From Bacteroidales bacterium (lineage in GTDB: Bacteria; Bacteroidota; Bacteroidia; Bacteroidales; UBA932), in contig JAKSJQ010000027.1 in NCBI GenBank assembly GCA_024402115.1, forward strand, positions 1-28,791: a DNA stretch of 28,791 nt. The letters are read 5' to 3'. The translations under genes were made by a program, and so were the position numbers. The notes beneath the pieces are model-generated. The model had not been told where the DNA came from, did not search any database, and saw only the letters and a program-made list of their open reading frames with translations. This document shows, piece by piece, positions 6,152 to 14,504 of the stretch (position 1 is its first letter; every line of letters starts with the position of its first letter).

Positions 6152-8420
6152 TCTCTCAGTCAGGAGCGCGATTGCGCTCCTGATTTTTTCTGCATATGCC
6201 GTTTTCACTGCCTGTGACAACAAGCCTGTCGACAACGGTGACAAGGCCATTGAGGTACCACAGACTGTAATCAATGTGGCATGGAATGACGTTGAAGGAT
6301 CAATATCATTCACCGCACCTTACGACTGGAGCGCCTCACTCGCTGGAAGCGAATCCTGGATCAAACTCACAAAGGCATCCGGTGCTACCGGTTCGGTCAA
6401 GATGCCTTTCATCATCACCAAGAACGACTCGGAGAACTATCGTGAGGCCAAGATCGTACTCAGTTCCGGAAAGAGTAAGGCTGAGGTGACCATCCATCAG
6501 GAAGCCAACCCGAATGCCGTCCTCGTGATGGATAAGAGCAAGATCAAGGACTACGACAAGTATTATTGTCCAAGGCCATACAACGACGGTTTCGAGAAGG
6601 GTGCGGACTACATGCTCAGAAGCGACGCGAAGTGGTCATGGTGGAGAATGAAGCAGAGCGAGCACTTCTTCGTGTTCTGGATGCCGGAGTTCGGCGACGA
6701 CCCTAACTCAGCATCCGTTCCTAACGCTCTTCGCGTGGACGTGGACGATCTCCTCGCAAAGGCAGAGCAGTTCTACGAAACCAACGTAAAGAAGTTGGGA
6801 ATGGCTGAGCCTGGCAAGGGCGAAAGCCGTCTGGATCAGTACAAGATGCAGATCTACCTCCTCTATCAGACCGAGTGGCTCGCCACCGGTTCCGGATATG
6901 ACGACACCATCGGCGCCCTCTGGGTGAATCCGAGCACATGCAAGCCTGTGGGTTCTACCATCGGCCATGAGATCGGACACAGCTTCCAGTATCAGGTATC
7001 TGCGGACAAGCTCTACAACGGCTCGGGAAGTCTCACAGACTTCGGTGCGAACGTAGGATTCCGCTACGGATACGGTGCGAACGGCGGTGGCGGATGCGCT
7101 TACTGGGAGCAGTGCGCACAGTGGCAGAGTTTCCAGGACTATCCTCAGGAGGCATTCGGCTACGACGTGAACGTATGGCTCGCAAACCATCACCGCAGCT
7201 TCCTCCACGAGTGGCACAGATATGCAAGCTACTGGTTCCAGTTCTACTTCACCCAGGTACACGGCATCAAGGCATTCTCTCAGGTATGGAGAGAGAGCAA
7301 GTATCCGGAGGATCCGCTCCAGGCATACATGAGACTCTTCTGCAACGATGACCTCAACACCTTCTATGAGGAGTATTTCAGCTATGCTCAGCATTGCGCA
7401 GCTTACGATTTCGACGCTGTACACCAGTACGCGACCGACGCCGCAAAGAGCTACACTACCCACCTCTTCAAGAACGAGGCCGGCAACTATCAGGTCGCAT
7501 ACGACAACTGCCCTGGTACCACCGGTTTCAACCTGATCCCACTCAACTGCACCCCTGGCAAGACCATCAAGGCAGACTTCGCAGGAATCGAGCCTGGCTC
7601 AGCCCTCGTGGCCGAAGACCCGGGTCAGCTTATCGACGGTGACGGCAAGGTCGTCAAGACAGTGAAGAGCTACAACAAGACCAGTAACATGGACGAGAAC
7701 TTCAGGTATGGCTTCGTCTCAGTTGATGCTGCAGGAAACAGCACCTACAGCCAGATGTACTCCGGAACATCGGGAGTTGCGGAATTTGACGTTCCTAACG
7801 ATGCCGCGAAGGTATACTTCGTCGTAGTCGGAACCCCTGACACATACAAGCGCCAGGCATGGGACGACAACGGCGAGAACGACGAGCAGTGGCCTTACGA
7901 GGTAAGCTTCGTGAACACCGACCTCCTCGGCAACGTGATCCTTCCTGAAGGCGACCCAGAGGACTGCGCCATCGAGCACGAGGTCAAGCTCGACTCAAGC
8001 ATAGACTCATACGTCCTCGGAAGCATGAATCTCCTTGACAACGGTGACATGATCACCATAGCCAAGGCATTCAAGCTCCAGCCAGCCGCCATTTCGGCTC
8101 TCACCCTTTCAGAAGTCGGCGCCGCAGGCCCTGCTGACGGTCAGGTTGCGCTCGGCCTCACCCAGCCGGACGGTACCGTCAGCTACGCATACTCAGCCAA
8201 CGGTCTCGGATTCTGGTGCACCGCTGACGGAAGCACAGGCAGCTGGGGTGCAAGCGACCCTGTATACTTCGAGTACGATGCCACCACATACAAGATGGAA
8301 TATGGCCACCGTTACGGAGTCACTTCTGCTGGTGCCGAATACACTGTCAAGCCGACAATGGTATACAACAAGGGAGGCAAGCTCTACAAGGCTGTAATCA
8401 GTCTTAAGATGGCTTTCTAA
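6135..8420 (+). CDS. BACON / DUF6055-like (HEIGH) / DUF4859-like lipoprotein, putative surface metallopeptidase
   Basis: A 761-residue lipoprotein. The signal peptide ends in lipobox FTAC (Cys27), followed by a BACON-type beta-sandwich (about 40-125, with PYDWSASLAGSESWIKL). A catalytic-looking domain runs from about 165 to 420, with HEIGH at 278-282 and Glu325 (YWEQCAQW) as candidate third zinc ligand. It resembles DUF6055 proteins. A beta-rich linker follows, then a C-terminal DUF4859-like module (about 620-761; YSANGLGFWCTADGSTGSWG). The HExxH pattern predicts a zinc hydrolase; BACON domains are thought to bind mucin or carbohydrate. The ATG at 6135 overlaps the end of the previous gene by 17 bases in another frame. 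It is chosen because no later ATG or GTG would keep the signal peptide. A terminator hairpin lies within codons 9-17. Proteolysis is predicted, not proven. Confidence 0.82.
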   Translation: MQHSNNLSVRSAIALLIFSAYAVFTACDNKPVDNGDKAIEVPQTVINVAWNDVEGSISFTAPYDWSASLAGSESWIKLTKASGATGSVKMPFIITKNDSENYREAKIVLSSGKSKAEVTIHQEANPNAVLVMDKSKIKDYDKYYCPRPYNDGFEKGADYMLRSDAKWSWWRMKQSEHFFVFWMPEFGDDPNSASVPNALRVDVDDLLAKAEQFYETNVKKLGMAEPGKGESRLDQYKMQIYLLYQTEWLATGSGYDDTIGALWVNPSTCKPVGSTIGHEIGHSFQYQVSADKLYNGSGSLTDFGANVGFRYGYGANGGGGCAYWEQCAQWQSFQDYPQEAFGYDVNVWLANHHRSFLHEWHRYASYWFQFYFTQVHGIKAFSQVWRESKYPEDPLQAYMRLFCNDDLNTFYEEYFSYAQHCAAYDFDAVHQYATDAAKSYTTHLFKNEAGNYQVAYDNCPGTTGFNLIPLNCTPGKTIKADFAGIEPGSALVAEDPGQLIDGDGKVVKTVKSYNKTSNMDENFRYGFVSVDAAGNSTYSQMYSGTSGVAEFDVPNDAAKVYFVVVGTPDTYKRQAWDDNGENDEQWPYEVSFVNTDLLGNVILPEGDPEDCAIEHEVKLDSSIDSYVLGSMNLLDNGDMITIAKAFKLQPAAISALTLSEVGAAGPADGQVALGLTQPDGTVSYAYSANGLGFWCTADGSTGSWGASDPVYFEYDATTYKMEYGHRYGVTSAGAEYTVKPTMVYNKGGKLYKAVISLKMAF
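6160..6189 (+). terminator. Intrinsic terminator embedded in the 5' coding sequence of the metallopeptidase gene
   Basis: TCAGGAGCGC (6160-6169), loop GATT, GCGCTCCTGA (6174-6183), then six T residues (6184-6189). This is a 10-bp perfect stem with a U-tract, better than most real terminators in the window. It starts 9 bases after the stop codon of the preceding lipoprotein gene but lies inside the overlapping reading frame that begins at 6135. It probably reduces transcription of the peptidase relative to susCD. Translation of the peptidase start could prevent the hairpin from folding. Confidence 0.8.
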
Positions 8421-8426
8421 AAGACA

Positions 8427-8487
8427 CAGTACGTCAGACAGTACTGGCTGTATAAACGGGAGAGGGTGACCGCAGGGCCACCCTCTC
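8427..8487. terminator. Hairpins between convergent operons
   Basis: Two inverted repeats fill the 88-base gap between the convergent peptidase gene and OPT transporter gene. CAGTAC/GTACTG is at 8427-8432 and 8441-8446. GAGAGGGTG/CACCCTCTC is at 8460-8468 and 8479-8487. The second has a strong 9-bp GC-rich stem, but only TTCAT follows it on the plus strand, so it is a weak classical terminator. It may act in both directions. Confidence 0.5.
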
Positions 8488-8508
8488 TTCATAATATATA
8501 AGCTCAGA

Positions 8509-10464
8509 CTACTTTCTGTCGATCTTCATTGACGCGACGATCATGAAAATGATCAGCGCAACATAAGGGAAGATTGCAACGATATCCGCGCCACAGGCAA
8601 TCTTGCCGGCACCGACGGTATTCCATCCGGCCATCCACCAATCAACGTCAGCGAACTTGAGAATCGCGCTGACCACACCCATGAGAGCACCTCCGGCGAT
8701 AAATCCAGAAGCGATGAGGGTTCCCTTCTCCTGGCGTGCATCGTTGAGTGCCTTGTCCTGGCTGCGGGTGCTCACGTACCATGAGATAGCACCTCCGACG
8801 AGAAGCGGGAGGTTCAGGTCGAGCGGAATGAACATACCGAGGCAGAATGCAAGCGCAGGCACCTTGAATACGGTGAGGAGGATTGCGATCACCGCACCGA
8901 TACCATAGAGGAGCCAAGGAGCGCTGCCGCCGTTCATCATAGGCTCGATGACTGCAGCCATCGCGTTCGCCTGAGGAGCAACGAGAGCGTTGTCGCCAGA
9001 GAATCCGTAGGTTCTGTTGAGTATCATCATGACTCCGCACACTGTCGCAGCCGCAACTATGGTTCCGAGGAACTTCCAGGTCTCCTGCTTTGCTGGGGTC
9101 ACGCCTGTCCAGTAACCGATCTTGAGGTCGGTGATGAAGCCACCGGCCATAGAAAGAGCCGTACATACGACACCGCCGATGAGCATTGCCGCAACCATTC
9201 CGGTATCACCACGGAGGCCGCATGCCACAAGGACGAGGGCGGTGATGATGAGAGTCATGATGGTCATGCCGCTGACAGGGTTTGTTCCGACGATGGCTAT
9301 CGCATTCGCAGCGACTGTGGTGAAGAGGAAGGCGATGATGGCGACGATGAGAAGACCTATCACTGCCTGCCAGATATTGTTGACGACTCCGCCGAACGCG
9401 AAGAAAGCAAATACCGCGAGAAGGGTGAGGACTATGCCCATCACGACGACCTTCATAGAGATGTCCTTCTGGGTAGGGTCCTCGTCTGCGACTGCTGCGC
9501 CAGGCTTCTTGCTGAACTCGCTCACGGCGAGTCCGACTGCAGACTTGATCACGCCGGCAGACTTGATGATGCCGATGATGCCGGCAGTAGCGATACCGCC
9601 GATACCGATGTGGCGCGCGTACTCCTTGAAGATGGTATCCGCACCCATATCACCGATGGTGGTGGCGATGCCTGTGCCCATGAGATCGATGACGCTGCCG
9701 CCCCAGATGAGGTTCATGAGCGGAATGATCACGAGCCATACGAGGAATGAGCCGCAGCAGATGATGAATGCGTACTTGAGTCCGACAATGTATCCCAGAC
9801 CGAGCACAGCTGCGCCGGTATTGAGCTTGAGCACGAGCTTGGCCTTGTCAGCGATAGCGGAACCCCATCCGATGATGGTGGTGGAAAGGGTCTCGGACCA
9901 TGCGCCGAAAGTGGAGACCACGAAGTCGTAGAGACCTCCGATGACGCTGCTGACCACGAGCACCTTCGCGCTGCTGCCGCCATTCTCGCCGCTGGTGAGC
10001 ACCTTGGTGGTCGCTGTCGCCTCAGGGAAAGGATACTGTCCGTCCATCTCCTTCACGAAATACTTCCTGAACGGAATGAGGAAAAGTATGCCGAGGACAC
10101 CTCCGAGAAGAGACGAGAGGAACATCCTGAAGAAGTTCACCTGAAGCTCAGGATAGAGGAGGTTTCCGTCGATGTCTGTCTTGCCCTGGAGGATATAGAT
10201 CGCAGGGAGGGTGAATATGGCACCGGCCACGATGACGCCCGAGCATGCACCGATGGACTGGATGATGACGTTCTGGCCGAGGGCGTTCTTCTTTCCGAAG
10301 GCGCCTGAAAGGCCGACCGCGATGATTGCGATAGGGATCGCAGCCTCGAAAACCTGACCGACCTTGAGGCCGAGATAGGCTGCGGCTGCCGAGAAGAGCA
10401 CGGTCATCAGAAGACCGAGGGTCACTGACCAAACGGTAACAGGAGATTTCTGCTGACTGCCCAT
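8509..10464 (-). CDS. OPT-family oligopeptide transporter
   Basis: A 651-residue polytopic inner-membrane protein, made of hydrophobic helices from about residue 10 to the end. The first helix pair, with SAAAAYLGLKVGQVFEAAIP, is characteristic of prokaryotic OPT proteins, as are NVIIQSIGACSGVIVAG and PFPEATATTKVL. These transporters import small peptides, or in some relatives metal chelates, in symport with protons. The length fits the family (about 600-700). It is the last gene of a five-gene operon and starts 3 bases after the stop of peptidase T, a pairing that supports peptide uptake followed by cytoplasmic hydrolysis. The C-terminus (VASMKIDRK) is complete. Confidence 0.93.
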   Translation of the reverse strand: MGSQQKSPVTVWSVTLGLLMTVLFSAAAAYLGLKVGQVFEAAIPIAIIAVGLSGAFGKKNALGQNVIIQSIGACSGVIVAGAIFTLPAIYILQGKTDIDGNLLYPELQVNFFRMFLSSLLGGVLGILFLIPFRKYFVKEMDGQYPFPEATATTKVLTSGENGGSSAKVLVVSSVIGGLYDFVVSTFGAWSETLSTTIIGWGSAIADKAKLVLKLNTGAAVLGLGYIVGLKYAFIICCGSFLVWLVIIPLMNLIWGGSVIDLMGTGIATTIGDMGADTIFKEYARHIGIGGIATAGIIGIIKSAGVIKSAVGLAVSEFSKKPGAAVADEDPTQKDISMKVVVMGIVLTLLAVFAFFAFGGVVNNIWQAVIGLLIVAIIAFLFTTVAANAIAIVGTNPVSGMTIMTLIITALVLVACGLRGDTGMVAAMLIGGVVCTALSMAGGFITDLKIGYWTGVTPAKQETWKFLGTIVAAATVCGVMMILNRTYGFSGDNALVAPQANAMAAVIEPMMNGGSAPWLLYGIGAVIAILLTVFKVPALAFCLGMFIPLDLNLPLLVGGAISWYVSTRSQDKALNDARQEKGTLIASGFIAGGALMGVVSAILKFADVDWWMAGWNTVGAGKIACGADIVAIFPYVALIIFMIVASMKIDRK

Positions 10465-10467
10465 GTC

Positions 10468-11691
10468 CTACTCTGCGTAAAGGTTAAGGATATTGAGGAT
10501 GACTGCAGAAGCAGCCTTCATGCTCTCGAGGGGAACGAACTCCATCTTGCCGTGGAAGTTGAGACCGCCGGCGAAGATGTTAGGGCAAGGAAGGCCCATG
10601 AAGCTGAGGTTCGCACCGTCGGTACCGCCGCGGATAGGCTGCACCTTAGGCTTGATGCCGGCCTTCTCCATCGCGAGCATGGCCTTGTCGACCACGTGGA
10701 AGTGAGGCTCGACCTCCTTGCGCATATTGTAGTACTGGTGACGGATCTCGACGCTTGCGGTACCCTCTCCGTACTTCTCGTTGATCTTTGCGACGCAGTC
10801 CCTCATGACCTGCTTCTTCTCCTCGTAGAGCTCCATCGAATGGTCTCTGATGATGTATGAGAAAGTGGCCTCCTCGACTGTTCCGTTGTAGCTCATGAGG
10901 TGGAAGAAGCCCTCGTAGCCCTCGGTAAGCTCAGGCTTCTGCCCTGCAGGAAGGAGAGCGTCGAGCTCGATACCTATGCGGATGGCATTCTTCATCTTGC
11001 CCTTCGCATAGCCAGGATGCACGTTGCGGCCCTGGATATGCACGGTAGCAGCCGCTGCGTTGAAATTCTCGTACTCGAGTTCGCCGACAGCACCGCCGTC
11101 CATGGTATATGCATACTTGGCACCGAACTTCTCTACGTCGAACTTCACGACGCCGCGTCCAATCTCCTCGTCCGGAGTGAAACCGATCTTGATCTCGCCA
11201 TGCTTGAACTCAGGATGTGCCATCACATACTGAACTGCATCCATGATCTCTGCGACGCCGGCCTTGTCGTCTGCACCGAGAAGGGTCGTACCGTCGGTGG
11301 TGATGAGCGTCTGGCCCTTGTAATCGAGAATCTCAGGGAACTCCGATGGCTTGAGGAAGAGGCCTGGAACACCTTTGAGGGCAATCTCAGAGCCGTCATA
11401 GTTCTCAACGATCTGAGGCTTCACATCCTTTCCGGAAGCATCTGGAGATGTATCCACATGGGCGATGAAACCGATGGCTGGAATATCCTTGTCAGGGCAG
11501 TTTGAAGGGATGGTACCCATCACATAGCCGTACTGGTCGAGTTCAGCGCTGACACCCATCTCCACGAGCTCGTCGCGGAGCATGGAAAGAAGGTTGAGCT
11601 GCTTTACCGAGCTTGGCTGAGTCTCTGACTCCTCACAAGACTGTGTGTCTACTGAGACGTATCTCAGGAATCTGTCGAGTATGTTTTCCAT
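10468..11691 (-). CDS. pepT: Peptidase T (aminotripeptidase, M20B)
   Basis: A cytoplasmic dizinc aminopeptidase that removes the N-terminal residue of tripeptides. Starting at MENILDRFLRYV (ATG 11689-11691), it is 407 residues, matching PepT length. Metal and catalytic residues are visible: His78 and Asp80 in GFIAHVDTSPD, Asp141 in LLGADDKAG, Glu175-Glu176 in FTPDEEIGRG, the later MDGG segment, and the C-terminal NFHGKMEF histidine. An in-frame ATG at 11758-11760 lies inside the previous gene and would add 23 charged residues absent from the family, so it is rejected. The start is 5 bases downstream of the OstA-like gene's stop, and the OPT transporter follows 3 bases after pepT. Confidence 0.96.
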   Translation of the reverse strand: MENILDRFLRYVSVDTQSCEESETQPSSVKQLNLLSMLRDELVEMGVSAELDQYGYVMGTIPSNCPDKDIPAIGFIAHVDTSPDASGKDVKPQIVENYDGSEIALKGVPGLFLKPSEFPEILDYKGQTLITTDGTTLLGADDKAGVAEIMDAVQYVMAHPEFKHGEIKIGFTPDEEIGRGVVKFDVEKFGAKYAYTMDGGAVGELEYENFNAAAATVHIQGRNVHPGYAKGKMKNAIRIGIELDALLPAGQKPELTEGYEGFFHLMSYNGTVEEATFSYIIRDHSMELYEEKKQVMRDCVAKINEKYGEGTASVEIRHQYYNMRKEVEPHFHVVDKAMLAMEKAGIKPKVQPIRGGTDGANLSFMGLPCPNIFAGGLNFHGKMEFVPLESMKAASAVILNILNLYAE

Positions 11692-11696
11692 ATATG

Positions 11697-14492
11697 TCAA
11701 TGTTTTTTCTTTGCCTTCTGTGCTTTCTTGGCTTCCCTGTTTCTCAGGCGCTCCGTCCATTCCTCGAGCTTCGCCTGGTCCTTGGCATCCTGTCGCGCCT
11801 GGGCACGGAGCTGCTTGAGTTTCTTGTTGCGCAGCTTCTGGGCAGCCTTTTCCTTCTTGGCTGCCTGCCTTGCATCGAGCTTCGCATCCTTCTCAGCCCA
11901 CTTGGCCTCGAGAGCCGCCTGTCGCTCGGCCTTCTCCTTTTCCTTCTGCGCCTGAGCCGCGGCCTTCTGGGCAGCCTTTTCTGCCGCCTGAGCGGCTGCT
12001 ATCTGCTCCGGAGTAAGTTCCTTAGGAGCCTCGTCCTTAGTCTCGACCGAAGGTCTGCCCACGGTCGTGCTATCCTTAGGAGAGTCCAGCTGAGGGGTCT
12101 CTCCCTGGGCAAGAGAATCCGGTTTCGAGAGATTCAAGCCGGATAGAGAATCTGCCCTGTCCGCAAATGCAAGCGAATCCCTGCGCTCCATCTCCTCCAT
12201 CTGCTCACGGAACCTGCGGTTCTGCTCATCGCGTTCGGCGCGTACCCTGTTCAGGGAATCCCTCACCTCTATCTGTCTATGGATATCGTTGATATATCCA
12301 GGGAAATACATATCCGTCTGGATGAACCTTGGCTCAGGGACTTCCCTATATTTCGTTCTCTGGCTAGGTCGCAGCGTCAGAGGAGTGACGTCAAGCCTGC
12401 TCTTCGGCCGTTTGTCCGGGCTCCAGTTGAAACCCTTGAGGTACATATCGTCATGCTTGAGCTGGACTACCGGGTAGCCGTCACTCTTTGCTGTCTCGAA
12501 GTAGTAGACCTTCTCGATGTCACCGTCCTTGAACAGAGCCGACATCATCTTGCAGTCCTTCTTGTTCACGGTCGCAAGGGTCTCATTCTCCTCAAGGTAG
12601 AACATTGCCGTCACGCCGCCCAGGGCATCGAAACGCCTGAGCGAATTATCCTCGGCAAAGAAGGCGGTCATCTCGGTGGACTTGACCTGATCGTAGTGGA
12701 GAGTATCTTCCTGGATATGGATGAAAGCCTCGGAAAGAAGATTGGCCCTGTCGAGTTTCTGGTTCACCACGGCAGCATAGATACTGTCTGCGCTATACTG
12801 GTGCCTACCCTCCTCGTTCCATATCTTAGGCGCGTAGTAAAGCCTTGCAAGCGAATCGAGGTCTGTATAGCTGAGGGAGTCGCACACCATCTGCATGGAC
12901 TTCCTGTACATCCTCACGTTCCTGTATGCATGCACGAAGCCCACCTTCGTGGTATCTAGAGGCTCTGCAGGAGCAAGCTGCTCATCATCGTCTGCCGAAG
13001 GATCGTCCTGAGCTGCCGGAGGAGTCACGGTCGGATCCACAGCATCGTCCGAAGAATCCGCGGCCTTGTCCACTGGCCCGGCCTTCACGCCCACGGAATC
13101 AGCGGCCACATCAGGAGCATCAACAGCAGCGTCATCTATGTCCGGAGAATCCGCATCGTCTGGAGCATCCGGCATGTCAATGGTGTCAGAAGGGCTGTCT
13201 GCCATATCTGCGACACTGTCATCCTGAGGCTTCGGTTCGTCCTTGGACTTGCCCCTGGTCTTAGGTTTTTCGCGAGGAGCCACTTTTGCGTCATCGGCCT
13301 GCTTCTTCGCAGCCTCAGCCTTCTTCCTTGCATTTTCCGGATTGTTCGGATCATTGGCAGCAGCTTCCTCGGCCGCCTTTCTTGCCGCCTCCGCTGCCTG
13401 CTTCCTCAGAGCTGTCACAGGATCGTTGCCCACGGACTCGATACGTTTGGCGGATACCACCTTCTCGAGCGAATCCACGTCACACATCCTTATGCTGCGG
13501 TATATCAGGGTATCCGCTCCGAAGTAGAGGGAATCCTTCTGGACCGTGCCGTCAGCCTGCTCCTCCTCCATCTCGGCGATGATTGCCGGCCGGCGGGTCA
13601 TGAGAGTGCGGCCCAGCGAATCCACATAGTCCAGCTTTCCGGCAAGGGCGTACACATTCCTGGTAGTATCTGTCACCTGCACGTTTCCGAGCATGGTCAC
13701 ATCGTTGGTGAGTCGGTGGAAATAGAGGGAATCGCCCCAGGCTTCCTGGGTCTCCGACATAACGTGGACCTGGCGCTGGAAGAAGAACAGCTCGTTCGCG
13801 CGGTCATACCAACCGGCATTCGCAGAAAGCATGTTGTCATCCTTCCACGCATTGGTGTTGTAGCCAAAAGTCGCGAGATTCCTGTCCGACTCGTATTTCA
13901 GATATGAAGTCTTCACGAACATGGAGTCGGTGAACATGTTCACGTCATCGTTAAAGGTGAAGGTATTGATCTTCGAATCATAGGTACCGGTGCGGCTCTC
14001 GATGATCTGGCCGTCCTTGTCCCTCATTGCGCCTCCGTTTCGGAACACGGCGACGGAATCCTTGGTGTTATAGTCGAGATACTTGGTCTTGAGAGTATTG
14101 TGATCCGCATCCACGAGCTCGACGAGATTGCCTCGGAACTCGGCGAGATCCCTGTCAACGTAGTAGGTCAGGTTGTCGCTCTTGAGCACGGTCTTCTCCT
14201 GCTTGAGCTGGACATGGCCCATCGCGTCAATCACCTTAGTATTGACGTTCCATAGCGCAGAGTCGCAGATCAGGTAGGTGTTATTGTGGAGGAAACGGGC
14301 ATGACCCTTCACCTTACGGTAGGTGATTCCATACCTCTCGACCATCTGCAGCGTGTCCGCCTGGATCAGACGGGCGATGCTGTCTTCCTGCTGCGACTGC
14401 TTCCTCTGATTCTGAGGACGGTTCTGTGCAGGAAGGGCAAACGGCAGCACGATGAGTGCCGCCAGAATATATGCCAGACGGTTACGGGTCAT
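11697..14492 (-). CDS. OstA/LptA-like periplasmic protein with acidic insert and Lys/Ala-rich tail
   Basis: A 931-residue exported protein with an N-terminal signal (LAYILAALIVLPFALPAQ). Residues about 45-350 contain OstA-type beta-jellyroll repeats (VKGHARFLHNNTYLICDSAL; MGHVQLKQEKTVLKSDNLTY). This fold, shared with LptA and the LptD N-domain, carries LPS across the periplasm. The jellyroll resumes at about 515-690. Between them lies an alanine/aspartate-rich low-complexity segment (about 360-510). The C-terminus (about 822-931) is a long Lys/Ala/Glu/Gln helix, probably coiled coil and strongly basic at its end. Family members in Bacteroidales are often shorter, so both segments look like lineage-specific additions. 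It lies directly between a SurA-like gene (12-base gap) and pepT (5-base gap). Confidence 0.85.
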   Translation of the reverse strand: MTRNRLAYILAALIVLPFALPAQNRPQNQRKQSQQEDSIARLIQADTLQMVERYGITYRKVKGHARFLHNNTYLICDSALWNVNTKVIDAMGHVQLKQEKTVLKSDNLTYYVDRDLAEFRGNLVELVDADHNTLKTKYLDYNTKDSVAVFRNGGAMRDKDGQIIESRTGTYDSKINTFTFNDDVNMFTDSMFVKTSYLKYESDRNLATFGYNTNAWKDDNMLSANAGWYDRANELFFFQRQVHVMSETQEAWGDSLYFHRLTNDVTMLGNVQVTDTTRNVYALAGKLDYVDSLGRTLMTRRPAIIAEMEEEQADGTVQKDSLYFGADTLIYRSIRMCDVDSLEKVVSAKRIESVGNDPVTALRKQAAEAARKAAEEAAANDPNNPENARKKAEAAKKQADDAKVAPREKPKTRGKSKDEPKPQDDSVADMADSPSDTIDMPDAPDDADSPDIDDAAVDAPDVAADSVGVKAGPVDKAADSSDDAVDPTVTPPAAQDDPSADDDEQLAPAEPLDTTKVGFVHAYRNVRMYRKSMQMVCDSLSYTDLDSLARLYYAPKIWNEEGRHQYSADSIYAAVVNQKLDRANLLSEAFIHIQEDTLHYDQVKSTEMTAFFAEDNSLRRFDALGGVTAMFYLEENETLATVNKKDCKMMSALFKDGDIEKVYYFETAKSDGYPVVQLKHDDMYLKGFNWSPDKRPKSRLDVTPLTLRPSQRTKYREVPEPRFIQTDMYFPGYINDIHRQIEVRDSLNRVRAERDEQNRRFREQMEEMERRDSLAFADRADSLSGLNLSKPDSLAQGETPQLDSPKDSTTVGRPSVETKDEAPKELTPEQIAAAQAAEKAAQKAAAQAQKEKEKAERQAALEAKWAEKDAKLDARQAAKKEKAAQKLRNKKLKQLRAQARQDAKDQAKLEEWTERLRNREAKKAQKAKKKH

Positions 14493-14504
14493 CCGCAGTT
14501 TATG

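Noticed and set aside
12279..12959. 226-residue open frame antisense to the OstA-like gene
   Set aside because: Antisense shadow of a supported exported protein; no signal, domain or promoter.
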